The notes under the pieces were generated by a model. It was given only the letters and a program-made list of their open reading frames with translations, ran no database searches and was not told the origin of the DNA. From assembly GCF_022678485.1 (NCBI RefSeq), contig NZ_JALBYP010000026.1, positions 124,001 to 188,000 on the forward strand: a stretch of DNA of 64,000 nucleotides, written 5' to 3'. The position numbers and the translations under genes are program-made. Shown piece after piece: positions 1-9,107 of this stretch. How positions within the stretch are numbered: the first letter of the stretch is position 1; each line of letters starts with the position of its first letter. The DNA is from Aliiroseovarius sediminis (GTDB lineage: Bacteria; Pseudomonadota; Alphaproteobacteria; Rhodobacterales; Rhodobacteraceae).

Positions 1-639
<639 letters not shown>

Positions 640-828
640 CTACCCCGTCTAAAACCCCTGTGGTCCGCGATTCCCCAAGGGATGCAGACCGGTGGATATA
701 TAAGGGTCGACCCGCGCAGGCGAAAGCCCTAAAGCACGTGCGCCGGCGGCTTATCGCTTAACGCACGGGCACAAAATTGCGTGACCTGCGGCTGGTCGAA
801 CCTAAGTGCAAAACGCGGTGTACCTGTT

Positions 829-852
829 GCGGGCGGGGAACTGCCCACCCGC
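829..852 (-). terminator. Possible leuA terminator hairpin
   Basis: GCGGG (829-833) pairs with CCCGC (848-852), with three further G-C pairs inside and one mismatch. It lies 16 bases past the leuA stop codon. No T-run follows on the reverse strand, so it may only protect the 3' end or act with Rho. The rest of the 234-base gap between mreB and leuA shows nothing I recognise apart from the mreB promoter region. Confidence 0.3.
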
Positions 853-867
853 ACACCAGTTGATAGC

Positions 868-2406
868 TCAAACCCCCTCGGGCTTCGTTTTCTCGCGCCG
901 CACCAACAGGTTGTTCAGCGCGTTCACATAAGCCTTGGCCGAGGCCACGACCGTATCGGTGTCGGAAGATTGGCCGGTGACGATCTTGCCAGCTTCCTCC
1001 ATCCGTACGGATACCGTCGCCTGCGCGTCGGTGCCTTCGGTCACAGCATGCACCTGATACAATTGCAGGCTGGCATCATGGGGAAACAGGCCTTTGATCG
1101 CATTGAAGGTCGCATCAACCGGGCCGTCGCCCGTAGCCGTCTTCTGGTGGTCCACGCCGTCAATCTCCAACGTCAGATCAGCTGATTGTGGTGCCTCGGT
1201 CCCACAGATCACGCGCAGGAACTTGACTTGGATGCGGTCGTTTTCGCTGTCGGTCCCATCCCGCATCAGGGCGATCAGATCGTCGTCGAACACCTCTTTC
1301 TTGCGGTCGGCCAGTTCCTTGAAGCGCACGAAGACGTCTTTTAACTGGTTGTCGCCCACGTCAAAGCCCAACTGGTTCAACCGGTCGCGCAGCGCCGCCC
1401 GGCCCGAGTGCTTGCCCAACACCAAGCTGGTTTCAGACAGGCCCACATCTTCGGGGCGCATGATCTCGAACGTCTCGGCGTTCTTCAGCATTCCGTCCTG
1501 ATGGATGCCGCTTTCATGGGCAAAGGCATTCTTGCCAACGATGGCTTTGTTATACTGCACCGCAAAGCCAGACACCTGCGCCACGCGGCGCGAGATATTC
1601 ATGATTTTCCGGGTATCAACACTCGTGTTCCACGGCATGATGTCGTTGCGCACTTTCAGGGCCATCACGACTTCTTCCAGCGCGGTATTGCCGGCGCGTT
1701 CGCCCAACCCGTTGATGGTGCATTCAATCTGGCGCGCGCCCGCTTCAACTGCCGCCAGCGCGTTCGCAGTCGCCATGCCCAAATCGTTGTGACAATGGGT
1801 GGCGAAGGTCACTTCATCCGCTCCCGGCACCTTTTCAATCAGCATGCGGATCAGATCGGCACTTTCGCGCGGCGCGGTATAACCCACCGTGTCGGGAATG
1901 TTGATCGTGGTCGCGCCCGCCTTGATCGCAATCTCGATCACACGGCACAGGTAATCGTGTTCGGTCCGGGTGGCATCCATCGCCGACCATTGCACATTGT
2001 CGGTCAGGTTGCGCGCGTGGGTCACTGTCTCGTGGATCAGGTCGGCCATTGCGTCTTGGGTCAAACCGGGAATATCGCGGTGCAAGGGTGAGGTGCCAAT
2101 GAAGGTATGAATACGCGGCTTGGCGGCATTGCGGACAGCCTCGGCGCAGCGGTCAATATCCTTGATATTCGCACGGCTCAGCCCGCAAATGACCGAATTC
2201 TTGGACCGTTTTGCGATTTCGCTGACCGCGGCAAAGTCTCCTTCCGAAGCAATGGGAAAACCGGCTTCGATGATATCTACGCCCATATCGTCCAGCAGTT
2301 CGGCGATTTCCAGTTTCTCGTCATGGGTCATGGTCGCGCCGGGGCTTTGTTCGCCGTCACGCAGCGTTGTGTCGAAAATCAACACGTGATCCGATGTGGT
2401 GGTCAT
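868..2406 (-). CDS. leuA: 2-isopropylmalate synthase
   Basis: First committed enzyme of leucine biosynthesis: condenses acetyl-CoA with 2-ketoisovalerate to give 2-isopropylmalate in the cytoplasm. The 512-residue length is normal for the bacterial LeuA type. The HMGL-like TIM barrel begins with FDTTLRDGEQSPG (residues 11-23, Arg16 and metal ligand Asp17), and the HCHND motif supplies His204 and His206. A linker is followed by the C-terminal allosteric LeuA dimer domain (about residue 380 on), where leucine feedback is sensed. The start follows an A-rich stretch with a poor Shine-Dalgarno, which fits control by the upstream leucine-rich leader peptide (2512-2580) and the pairing sequences around it. 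Confidence 0.97.
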   Translation of the reverse strand: MTTTSDHVLIFDTTLRDGEQSPGATMTHDEKLEIAELLDDMGVDIIEAGFPIASEGDFAAVSEIAKRSKNSVICGLSRANIKDIDRCAEAVRNAAKPRIHTFIGTSPLHRDIPGLTQDAMADLIHETVTHARNLTDNVQWSAMDATRTEHDYLCRVIEIAIKAGATTINIPDTVGYTAPRESADLIRMLIEKVPGADEVTFATHCHNDLGMATANALAAVEAGARQIECTINGLGERAGNTALEEVVMALKVRNDIMPWNTSVDTRKIMNISRRVAQVSGFAVQYNKAIVGKNAFAHESGIHQDGMLKNAETFEIMRPEDVGLSETSLVLGKHSGRAALRDRLNQLGFDVGDNQLKDVFVRFKELADRKKEVFDDDLIALMRDGTDSENDRIQVKFLRVICGTEAPQSADLTLEIDGVDHQKTATGDGPVDATFNAIKGLFPHDASLQLYQVHAVTEGTDAQATVSVRMEEAGKIVTGQSSDTDTVVASAKAYVNALNNLLVRREKTKPEGV

Positions 2407-2429
2407 TTTTTTATCTTTCAGTAACTGTG

Positions 2430-2527
2430 TCTTAGCCTTGGTGGCCCGATGTCAGGCCGGTTCGTGGCGCGTATGGCGGTTCCCCTGAGCGGTCGCGCCG
2501 AAACGGCACGCTCAGAGGCGGCTAAGA
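2430..2527 (-). promoter_or_regulatory. Leucine attenuator-like RNA structures before leuA
   Basis: Two mutually relevant pairings are visible in the leuA leader RNA. A strong hairpin joins CTGAGCG and CGCTCAG (2509-2515 with 2485-2491) around an inner GCCG-TTT-CGGC stem, and its 5' arm covers the stop codon of the leader peptide. A long-range 8-bp pairing joins TCTTAGCC (2520-2527, over the last Leu codon of the leader peptide) with GGCTAAGA (2430-2437), about 25 bases before the leuA start codon. No U-run follows either structure, so control may be on translation or by Rho rather than a classical terminator. The pairing is seen; the mechanism is inferred. Confidence 0.6.
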
Positions 2528-2580
2528 AGAAGCAGAAGGCCCAGCGCGGGGCGGTGTGTTATATGTTTCTGCGATACCAT
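2512..2580 (-). CDS. leuL: Leucine-rich leader peptide of leuA (22 aa)
   Basis: A 22-codon reading frame upstream of leuA, ending LGLLLLLSRL before TGA, with five consecutive Leu codons (CTT CTG CTT CTT CTT) plus two more. Such peptides sense charged tRNA-Leu: the ribosome stalls on the Leu run when leucine is scarce and changes the RNA fold ahead of the structural gene. Attenuation of leuA by leader peptides is established for several proteobacteria. No Shine-Dalgarno precedes the ATG, and a TATAGT -10 element sits so that transcription would begin at the A of the ATG, so it is probably a leaderless message, as known for trpL of Sinorhizobium. Too short for gene callers. Confidence 0.75.
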   Translation of the reverse strand: MVSQKHITHRPALGLLLLLSRL

Positions 2581-2587
2581 GGGCGTG

Positions 2588-2616
2588 ACTATAGGGCGCT
2601 TTGGCGCAAGATAAAG
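2588..2616 (-). promoter_or_regulatory. Probable leuL-leuA promoter
   Basis: On the reverse strand TATAGT (2588-2593) is followed by exactly seven bases and then the ATG of the leader peptide, the usual distance from -10 to the transcription start. The -35 position at 17-bp spacing reads CTTTAT (2611-2616), a poor match. The -10 is clear, the -35 weak. Confidence 0.45.
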
Positions 2617-2658
2617 CCCCTTTTTCCGTCCATTGGCGACATTTTTCACAGCGCAATC

Positions 2659-4131
2659 CTAGTTCGTCGCGGCGCCTGAACTGGCTTCGGCGGCGGCAGC
2701 GCCTGCCGCACTGTCGACTTCCGGCGCAGCGGAAGATGTCACCGCCCCGGCGATCATGCCGTTTTCCCAAACGCCATCTTCTTGGCTGCCGTCAGGTCGC
2801 GTCACGACGCCTTCGCCGTGGCGTTTGCCTTCTTTGAAGCCGCCTTCATATCGGTCCCCGGTGGGGTAGTTGGCAACGCCTTGGCCGTGAAACAGCCCCG
2901 ATACCCAGTCGCCTTCATACGTAAAGCCATCGGGTGCCTCGTATTTACCCTTGCCTTCGCGCAGCCCGCCAGCAAACGCACCGACATAGGTCGCGCCATC
3001 GGCAAAGACCGACTTGCCCTGCCCATGCGGCTTGCCTGCCTGCCAACCGCCCACATAAGACGTGCCGTCTGTCGCGGTCAGGCTGCCTTCGCCGTGATAA
3101 AGAGCATCCTTGAACGCCCCTTCATAGACTGACCCATCGTCATATTCGGCGACGCCCTGACCTTCGATTACACCGGCCTTCCATTCACCTTTATAGGTAT
3201 TGCCGTCAGGGTAGGCGATCATGCCCGTACCATCGGCCAGCCCGTCGCGAAACTGTCCTTCGTAAACCGAGCCATCCGGATAGGTCATCTTGCCCTCACC
3301 CTGGATCACACCGGCGACCCAATCGCCTTCGTAGCGATAACCATCAGCGCCGACAAAGACCCCGGTGCCGTGGCGCTTGTCATCTTGAAACCCACCTTCA
3401 TAGCGGTCGCCATTGGCATATTCGACGACGCCTTGCCCCTGCCGTTTGCCCGCTTCGAAATTGCCGGTGTAGATGTCACCATTGGCCTGTTTCAGAACGC
3501 CTTCGCCCTGCATTTGACCCTTGGCCCAGTTGCCGTCAAAGATCATGCCATCGGCCTGCGTCAGGATACCTTTGCCGTGACGTTCGCCGCCGGCCATTTC
3601 GCCGTCATACAGCGACCCGTCCGCATAGGTAGAGGTGCCGCGCCCCTCTTTCACGCCGGCAACCCAGTCGCCTTCATAGATATAGCCGGTCGGGCTTTGC
3701 AGCCGCCCCTGCCCGTGGTGCATGGCGTTGCGAAAGCCGCCTTCATACTTGATGCCGTTGGCATAGATGGCCAGCCCAGATCCGTTGATCTTGCCATCCA
3801 CCCAGTCGCCTTCGAACGTCGAGCCATCCGCGAAGGTGATCTTGCCGAATCCTTCGGGCTTGCCCTTGGCGAAACTGCCTTCATAGATTGAGCCATTGGG
3901 GAAACGCGCAACGCCTTGGCCGATGATCTCGCCCTCGATGAACTCGCCGGTATATTCGTATCCTGTCGGCAGTTGCAGCGTGCCCATGCCATGCTGGACG
4001 CCGCCCTTGAACGTGCCCTCATAGAACGCGCCATCCTCGTATTGCTTGGTTTCGACCTGCGCCGCCGCCGGGGCGCCACCCAGCGTCAGGGCGATGGTGA
4101 CACCACAAAGACCAGTGCGAAGGGAAGCCAT
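2659..4131 (-). CDS. Secreted MORN-repeat protein
   Basis: A 490-residue protein made almost wholly of about 18 MORN repeats with a strict 23-residue period (YEGxF/W...G.G.....DG), covering roughly residues 30-460. The N-terminus MASLRTGLCGVTIALTLGG followed by APAAAQ is a good Sec signal peptide with an A-x-A-type cleavage site, which decides the start; the frame stays open 33 codons further upstream without support. The C-terminal tail is Ala/Ser-rich and probably disordered. MORN arrays form extended beta-hairpin sheets linked to membrane or phosphoinositide binding in eukaryotes; the bacterial role is unknown, and a periplasmic or envelope scaffold is only a guess. It is a single gene, divergent from nadE and ending upstream of the leuA leader. 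Confidence 0.85.
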   Translation of the reverse strand: MASLRTGLCGVTIALTLGGAPAAAQVETKQYEDGAFYEGTFKGGVQHGMGTLQLPTGYEYTGEFIEGEIIGQGVARFPNGSIYEGSFAKGKPEGFGKITFADGSTFEGDWVDGKINGSGLAIYANGIKYEGGFRNAMHHGQGRLQSPTGYIYEGDWVAGVKEGRGTSTYADGSLYDGEMAGGERHGKGILTQADGMIFDGNWAKGQMQGEGVLKQANGDIYTGNFEAGKRQGQGVVEYANGDRYEGGFQDDKRHGTGVFVGADGYRYEGDWVAGVIQGEGKMTYPDGSVYEGQFRDGLADGTGMIAYPDGNTYKGEWKAGVIEGQGVAEYDDGSVYEGAFKDALYHGEGSLTATDGTSYVGGWQAGKPHGQGKSVFADGATYVGAFAGGLREGKGKYEAPDGFTYEGDWVSGLFHGQGVANYPTGDRYEGGFKEGKRHGEGVVTRPDGSQEDGVWENGMIAGAVTSSAAPEVDSAAGAAAAEASSGAATN

Positions 4132-4314
4132 GTGCAACCTCGTTTCAGAAAACCCTTTTCGCGCAAACCCCACGCGATTACGGCCCAAGCCTATCCAAGC
4201 CGTCGCCCTGAAACAACGCTTTTCCCACAAGCGGTCTTTTACACCGGCGCAAACCTGCTAAACCTGAAATCTTGATGACCCCGGCGTTGGTGGCCGGTCA
4301 AAAGGATACGCAGG

Positions 4315-5976
4315 ATGAGCGAGACTTTCCGCCTGACACTGGCCCAGCTGAACCCCACGGTTGGCGCATTTGCGGCCAATGCGGCCAAGGCGCGCGAGGC
4401 TTGGGCGCAGGCCAAAGACGCGGGCAGCGACATGCTGGCCCTGCCCGAGGCGTTCATCACTGGCTATCAAACCCAAGACCTTGTCATGCGTCCACAGTTC
4501 TTTCGCGACGCGATGGCGGCAGTGGACCAACTGGCCACCGATTGCGCAGACGGGCCTGCGATCGGGATCGGAGGCCCGTTTTTCGACGGCACGGACTTGT
4601 TCAACGCCTATTACATCTTAAAGGACGGCAAGATCGCAGCGCGTGTTCTGAAACAACGCCTGCCCAGCCAGACTGTCTTTGACGAAAAACGCCATTTCGC
4701 CCCGGCCGACCCGCAAGGCCCGGTGGGAATGGGTCCGATCCGCATCGGCATTCCGATCTGCGAAGACGCATGGCACGGCGAGGATGTGTGCGAAACACTT
4801 GCCGAAAGCGGGGCGGAATTCCTGCTGATCCCCAACGGATCGCCCTATTATCGCAACAAATTCGACGTGCGCTTGAATCATATGGTTGCGCGTGTGGTCG
4901 AAACCGACTTGCCGTTGGTCTATCTGAACATGGTCGGCGGTCAGGACGATCAGGTGTTTGATGGGGGCAGCTTCGCCCTGAACCCGGGCGGCGCGCTGGC
5001 GCTGAAGATGCCCGCCTTTGACGAGGATATCCAGCATATCGACCTGACGCGCGATGACGAGGGCTGGCGCATCACATCAGGCCCCATTGCGGTGCATGGG
5101 GACGCGTGGGAACAGGACTATCGCGCCATGGTCGAAAGCCTGCGCGACTATATGCGTAAGACCGGGTTCAAGAAGGTTCTGCTGGGTCTGTCTGGCGGGA
5201 TCGACAGCGCGATTGTCGCGACCATCGCAGCGGATGCGCTTGGGCCGGAAAATGTGCGCTGCGTGATGCTGCCGTCGGAATACACTTCGCAAAGTTCGCT
5301 GGACGACGCCAAGGATATCGCCCAGCGGCTTGGCTGCACCTATGATTTCATGCCTATCCGCGAAGGCCGCGACGCGATCACCAACACGCTGGCACCGCTG
5401 TTTGAAGGCACCGAACCCGACCTGACCGAAGAAAACATCCAGTCCCGCCTGCGCGGCCTGCTGTTGATGGCGCTGTCCAACAAGACCGGCGCGATGCTTT
5501 TGACCACCGGCAACAAGTCCGAAATCGCGGTGGGCTATTCCACGATCTATGGCGACATGGCGGGGGGCTATAACCCGATCAAGGACTTGTACAAGACACG
5601 AGTTTTCGAACAGTGCCGCTGGCGCAACGCCAATCACCGCGACTGGATGAAAGGCCCCGAGGGCGAGGTCATCCCCGTCTCGATCATCGACAAACCACCA
5701 TCCGCCGAGCTGCGCCCAGATCAGAAAGACGAAGACAGCCTGCCACCTTACGAGTTGCTGGACGGCATCCTTCACGGCCTGATCGACGACGAAAAATCGG
5801 TGGCCGAGCTGGTGGCAGACGGGTTCGACCGGACAACGGTCAAAAAGGTGGAACATCTGATATTCATTTCAGAATACAAACGCTTTCAGTCCGCACCCGG
5901 CACACGCCTGACCAGACGCAGCTTGGGCCTGGATCGCCGCTATCCCATCGTGAATCGCTGGCGGGACGAAAGCTGA
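4315..5976 (+). CDS. nadE: Glutamine-dependent NAD+ synthetase
   Basis: Last step of NAD biosynthesis: amidates deamido-NAD using ammonia released from glutamine. Two domains are visible in 553 residues. The N-terminal nitrilase-type glutaminase carries the Glu-Lys-Cys triad (Glu45 in LPEAFITGY, Lys113 in KQRLP, Cys149 in PICEDAW). The C-terminal ATP pyrophosphatase domain carries the PP-loop LSGGIDSA (292-299) and later the TTGNKSE and STIYGDMAGG motifs. Length fits the glutamine-dependent class found in alphaproteobacteria. The start is preceded by an AAAGGAT/CAGG purine stretch. It is monocistronic; the 183-base gap before it is shared with the divergent MORN gene. Confidence 0.97.
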   Translation: MSETFRLTLAQLNPTVGAFAANAAKAREAWAQAKDAGSDMLALPEAFITGYQTQDLVMRPQFFRDAMAAVDQLATDCADGPAIGIGGPFFDGTDLFNAYYILKDGKIAARVLKQRLPSQTVFDEKRHFAPADPQGPVGMGPIRIGIPICEDAWHGEDVCETLAESGAEFLLIPNGSPYYRNKFDVRLNHMVARVVETDLPLVYLNMVGGQDDQVFDGGSFALNPGGALALKMPAFDEDIQHIDLTRDDEGWRITSGPIAVHGDAWEQDYRAMVESLRDYMRKTGFKKVLLGLSGGIDSAIVATIAADALGPENVRCVMLPSEYTSQSSLDDAKDIAQRLGCTYDFMPIREGRDAITNTLAPLFEGTEPDLTEENIQSRLRGLLLMALSNKTGAMLLTTGNKSEIAVGYSTIYGDMAGGYNPIKDLYKTRVFEQCRWRNANHRDWMKGPEGEVIPVSIIDKPPSAELRPDQKDEDSLPPYELLDGILHGLIDDEKSVAELVADGFDRTTVKKVEHLIFISEYKRFQSAPGTRLTRRSLGLDRRYPIVNRWRDES

Positions 5977-5991
5977 TCGCCCCGCCGTGCG

Positions 5992-6927
5992 TTAGCCGAT
6001 CAAAAGCTGATAGCTGTGCGGCACATAATGGAAGCCCTCGTCCTGGGTTTCGACATAACCCAGCGCCGGGAAGGGCATGTGATAGCCGATGAAGGGCATC
6101 TTCTCGGCGGCCAGCATCGACAGCAGGTTGCGCCTTGTTGCGGCGGCGGCTGATTTGTCCATGTCGAACTTCACTTCCCAGTCGGGATAGCCCAGCGACC
6201 AGACATAATGGTTGGCAAAATCTGCCGCGATCAGCAACGATTTTCCGTCGCTGTCCAACCGGAACGCCATGTGGCCGGGCGTATGGCCGAAGGCTTCGAC
6301 CGCCTCGATGCCCGACACCACACTGTCGCCGCCCTTAATCATCGTTGTCTGTTCGGCCAATGGCGCGACCTTCGCGTCAAAATTATCATTGCCCGCCGCC
6401 GCCCAATGGTCAAATTCGACCGAACCGGTGACATAACGCGCGTTGGGGAATGTCACGCCACCGTCGCCGGACAATCCGCCGATATGATCCCCGTGCATGT
6501 GGGTCAGCACGACAATATCCACCTGATCCGGGGTGTAGCCCGCACCGGCCAACGCGGCCGTGATGCCCGCCGCGCTAAGCCCGGTGTCGAACAAAACAAG
6601 CTCGGCCCCGGTGTTGACCAATGTCGGTGTGAAAAAGAATTGCGCCGCAGTCGTCGGGATGTTTGCCGCATCAGATGCTGCTGCAAACTCCTCCGCACTG
6701 GCGTTCATGCCGAAAATGCTTTGCGGCTCTTCCACCGTGCGGTTGCCCGCCAGCAGGGTCGTCACCTCGAACGCTCCCAGTTTCACGGTCTGCGTGGCCG
6801 TTTTGGCTAGACCCATTTGTGGGGCCATAGCCTGCGCAGAACCGGCCACCAAGCCGGCAAAGGGGGTTGCGGCACCAGCGACCAATAGATGACGACGTGA
6901 CAAGGTGGGCGTGGCAAAACGTTTCAT
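5992..6927 (-). CDS. Tat-exported metallo-beta-lactamase-fold hydrolase
   Basis: A 311-residue MBL-fold protein. The zinc-binding motif THMHGDH is at residues 142-148 (His143, His145, Asp147, His148), with a later GHTPGH (third metal His) and an Asp in the AADFAN stretch. The N-terminus has a twin-arginine signal (LSRRHLLVAGAA, residues 9-20), then a hydrophobic stretch ending AQA, so the folded metalloenzyme should be exported to the periplasm. The start is fixed by a strong GGAGGT six bases upstream; the open frame continues further upstream but lacks such a site. The substrate is unknown: lactonases, quorum quenchers and glyoxalase II-like enzymes share this fold. It is convergent with nadE, 15 bases apart. 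Confidence 0.85.
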   Translation of the reverse strand: MKRFATPTLSRRHLLVAGAATPFAGLVAGSAQAMAPQMGLAKTATQTVKLGAFEVTTLLAGNRTVEEPQSIFGMNASAEEFAAASDAANIPTTAAQFFFTPTLVNTGAELVLFDTGLSAAGITAALAGAGYTPDQVDIVVLTHMHGDHIGGLSGDGGVTFPNARYVTGSVEFDHWAAAGNDNFDAKVAPLAEQTTMIKGGDSVVSGIEAVEAFGHTPGHMAFRLDSDGKSLLIAADFANHYVWSLGYPDWEVKFDMDKSAAAATRRNLLSMLAAEKMPFIGYHMPFPALGYVETQDEGFHYVPHSYQLLIG

Positions 6928-7043
6928 ATGGACCTCCCAAACGATCAGATTTTGTTGAAACACGAGCCAGCAGTATACTCGGATTTTAATGCTGAGGGAT
7001 TCACACAATTGTGACGGGCCCATCGCAAGGCGGAAACACACAG

Positions 7044-7319
7044 ATGACGTCCAACAGCAAAGCGACCAAAACCCAAGCGACAACGCTGGATGCCACCCGC
7101 TTCATCGAAGCGGTCGAGCCCTTGTCAAAACGCGAGGACGCCCGTTTACTTGACGACCTGTTTCGCAGACCCATTCTGGCCCAGCTTGGAAAACACAAGA
7201 TGGGGAAGTCCTGCCTTTACGTAAACAAGCTGGCCGATATTGATCTGGACGTATTGGCCAAGCTTGTCCGCGCAGGACTTCGCGATCTGGACACGACATG
7301 GAAGGTTCAGCCTAGCTGA
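7044..7319 (+). CDS. DUF1801-type protein lacking its central part
   Basis: A 91-residue protein. Its N-terminus (ATRFIEAVEPLSKREDARLLDDLF) and C-terminus (ILAQLGKHKMGKSCLYVNKLADIDLDVLAKLVRAGL) match the two ends of DUF1801 (YdhG-like) proteins, which are usually about 130-145 residues. The middle part that normally carries the MWG...SIVGFG and GFSPRK segments is absent, and the junction is around residue 42-43. The frame is kept, so this looks like a clean internal deletion of about 45-50 codons. I start at the ATG at 7044; a GTG at 7011 in the same frame is possible. Function of the family is unknown, and the fold is probably broken. It abuts the convergent zincin gene. Confidence 0.6.
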   Translation: MTSNSKATKTQATTLDATRFIEAVEPLSKREDARLLDDLFRRPILAQLGKHKMGKSCLYVNKLADIDLDVLAKLVRAGLRDLDTTWKVQPS

Positions 7320-7718
7320 TCACTCCCACCAGCGATCAATTTGCGCGATATCCTCATCCGACCATCCGAAGTGGTGTGCAAATTCATGCACAACGATATG
7401 ACCCACCAGTTCCGGCAGCGACACATCCCCACGCGACGCCCATTCGTCCAGAATGGGTCTGCGAAACAGTGTGACCGTGTCCGGGGCGAAAGGTTGATCA
7501 GTGACCGATTTATGCGTCAAGGGAATACCTTCATAGACGGCGGTCAGCTCGAACGGATCTTCGATATCCATTTCCGCCAGCAACACAGCGCCCGGCAGGT
7601 TCTCGACCCGGATTGCAACCTCCAACGCCTTTTCGATAAAGGCGGGTGGCAGTCGCATTCGGGCGTCATAGGCGAGCGCCTCGATATCTGCGATGGAAGG
7701 GGCGTATTTACGAGTCAT
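7320..7718 (-). CDS. Zincin-like metallopeptidase family protein
   Basis: A 132-residue small metallopeptidase-like protein (the Zincin_1 family, formerly DUF1025). It has the extended zinc motif HEFAHHFGWSD: His111, Glu112, His115 and Asp121, giving HExxHxxGxxD. Preceding acidic and aromatic segments (VYEGIPLTH, VTLFRRPI) are typical of this widely distributed bacterial family, whose substrate is unknown. No signal peptide is present, so it is likely cytoplasmic. The stop codon touches that of the DUF1801 gene on the other strand, and its start faces gltX 63 bases away. Full length for the family. Confidence 0.85.
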   Translation of the reverse strand: MTRKYAPSIADIEALAYDARMRLPPAFIEKALEVAIRVENLPGAVLLAEMDIEDPFELTAVYEGIPLTHKSVTDQPFAPDTVTLFRRPILDEWASRGDVSLPELVGHIVVHEFAHHFGWSDEDIAQIDRWWE

Positions 7719-7781
7719 ACCGGATTATATGGACAAAACCGGGCCAGTATGAAAGAGGGTCGCACCAAGGAGACATGACCC

Positions 7782-9107
7782 ATGACCACCACCCGCTTTG
7801 CCCCTTCGCCCACCGGCTATATCCATGTTGGCAACCTGCGCACCGCGCTGTTCAACTATCTGATCGCTGCCAAGTCGGGCGGAAAATTCATCCTGCGTCT
7901 TGATGACACCGATCCTGAACGATCCAAGCAGGAATATGCAGATGCCATCAAGGAAGATCTGGAATGGCTGGGCCTGACATGGGACCGGGTCGAAAAGCAA
8001 TCCGATCGGCTGAACCGTTATGAAGAAGCCGCCCAGCAACTGCGCGACATGGGCCGGTTTTATGAATGTTTCGAGACACCGACCGAGCTGGACCTGAAGC
8101 GCAAGAAGCAGCTGAACATGGGCAAGCCGCCGGTCTATGACCGCTCGGCGCTTGACCTGTCAGACGATGAAATGGCCAAGCTGCGCGAAGAACGCGGCCA
8201 AGGTCACTGGCGGTTCAAGCTGGATCACGAGCGGATCAGCTGGACCGATGGCATTCTTGGCGACATCTCGATTGATGCGGCGTCCGTGTCTGACCCGGTG
8301 CTGATCCGCGGTGACGGGCAGTTCCTTTATACGCTGGCTTCGGTCTGTGACGATATCGACTTCGGTATTACTGATGTTGTGCGTGGCTCGGATCACGTAA
8401 CCAACACCGCGACGCAAATCCAGATCATCGAAGCCTTGGGTGGCAAGGTGCCATCGTTCGCGCACCACTCGCTTCTGACCGGGCCGCACGGCGAGGCGCT
8501 GTCGAAGCGCCTTGGCACATTGGCAATCCGCGATCTGCGCGAACGCGGCGTGCAACCGATGGCACTGCTGAGCCTGTTGGCGCGTCTGGGGTCGTCACAA
8601 CCGGTCGAGCTTCGCAGCTCGTTGGAGGAAATCATCGAAGGTTTCGATCTGGAGACCTTTGGCTCGGCCCCCACCAAATTCGACGTCGAAGATCTGTTTC
8701 CGCTGACCGCCCGTTACCTGTCCCATCTGCCGGTGACGGCTGTCCCGGATACGCTGGACGGCCTTGGCGTCCCCGCCGACAAGGCCGATGCCTTCTGGAC
8801 CGTCGCGCGCGAAAACATCACCACACTTCACGACCTTGAAGGCTGGTGGACCCTGTGCCGCGACGGTGCCGACCCTGTGATTGACGAAGAAGACCGCGAG
8901 TTTGTCGCGACCGCGATGGGCCTTCTGCCCGACGGTCCGTACAACGCCGATAGCTGGTCAAACTGGACCGCCGCCGTGAAAGAGGTCACAGGCCGCAAGG
9001 GGCGTGGCCTGTTCATGCCGCTGCGCAAGGCCGTCACGGGGATGAACCACGGGCCGGATATGTCGGCCCTGATGCCGCTGTTACACGTCATCCGCGCGAA
9101 GGAATGA
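7782..9107 (+). CDS. gltX: Glutamyl-tRNA synthetase
   Basis: Charges tRNA with glutamate (in organisms with GatCAB also mischarging tRNA-Gln). Class I features in 441 residues: the HIGH-equivalent HVGN (15-18) inside APSPTGYIHVGNLR, the LRLDDTDPERS loop, and ALSKR as the KMSKS equivalent. The length and motif flavour fit one of the two GluRS paralogues usual in alphaproteobacteria; the second gene is not in this window, and which acceptor each uses cannot be read from sequence. GGAGACATGACCC lies before the ATG. The stop overlaps the start of a GNAT gene by four bases. Confidence 0.96.
   Translation: MTTTRFAPSPTGYIHVGNLRTALFNYLIAAKSGGKFILRLDDTDPERSKQEYADAIKEDLEWLGLTWDRVEKQSDRLNRYEEAAQQLRDMGRFYECFETPTELDLKRKKQLNMGKPPVYDRSALDLSDDEMAKLREERGQGHWRFKLDHERISWTDGILGDISIDAASVSDPVLIRGDGQFLYTLASVCDDIDFGITDVVRGSDHVTNTATQIQIIEALGGKVPSFAHHSLLTGPHGEALSKRLGTLAIRDLRERGVQPMALLSLLARLGSSQPVELRSSLEEIIEGFDLETFGSAPTKFDVEDLFPLTARYLSHLPVTAVPDTLDGLGVPADKADAFWTVARENITTLHDLEGWWTLCRDGADPVIDEEDREFVATAMGLLPDGPYNADSWSNWTAAVKEVTGRKGRGLFMPLRKAVTGMNHGPDMSALMPLLHVIRAKE

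Noticed and set aside
2449-2679. 76-codon plus-strand frame across the leuA leader
   Set aside because: It reads antisense through the leader peptide and promoter, without a ribosome site; the leader peptide on the other strand explains the region better.
2780-4060. Regular repeated DNA of about 69 bases, considered as a repeat array
   Set aside because: It is the coding sequence of the 23-residue MORN repeats, diverged at the DNA level; not a CRISPR or satellite array.
4132-4314. Gap between the MORN gene and nadE searched for a small RNA, tRNA or riboswitch
   Set aside because: No conserved RNA fold or tRNA-like clover was seen; it most likely holds only the two divergent promoters.
7002-7011. 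10-base palindrome CACAATTGTG between the MBL and DUF1801 genes
   Set aside because: Too short and without extended symmetry or a known regulator; may be chance in an AT-richer gap.
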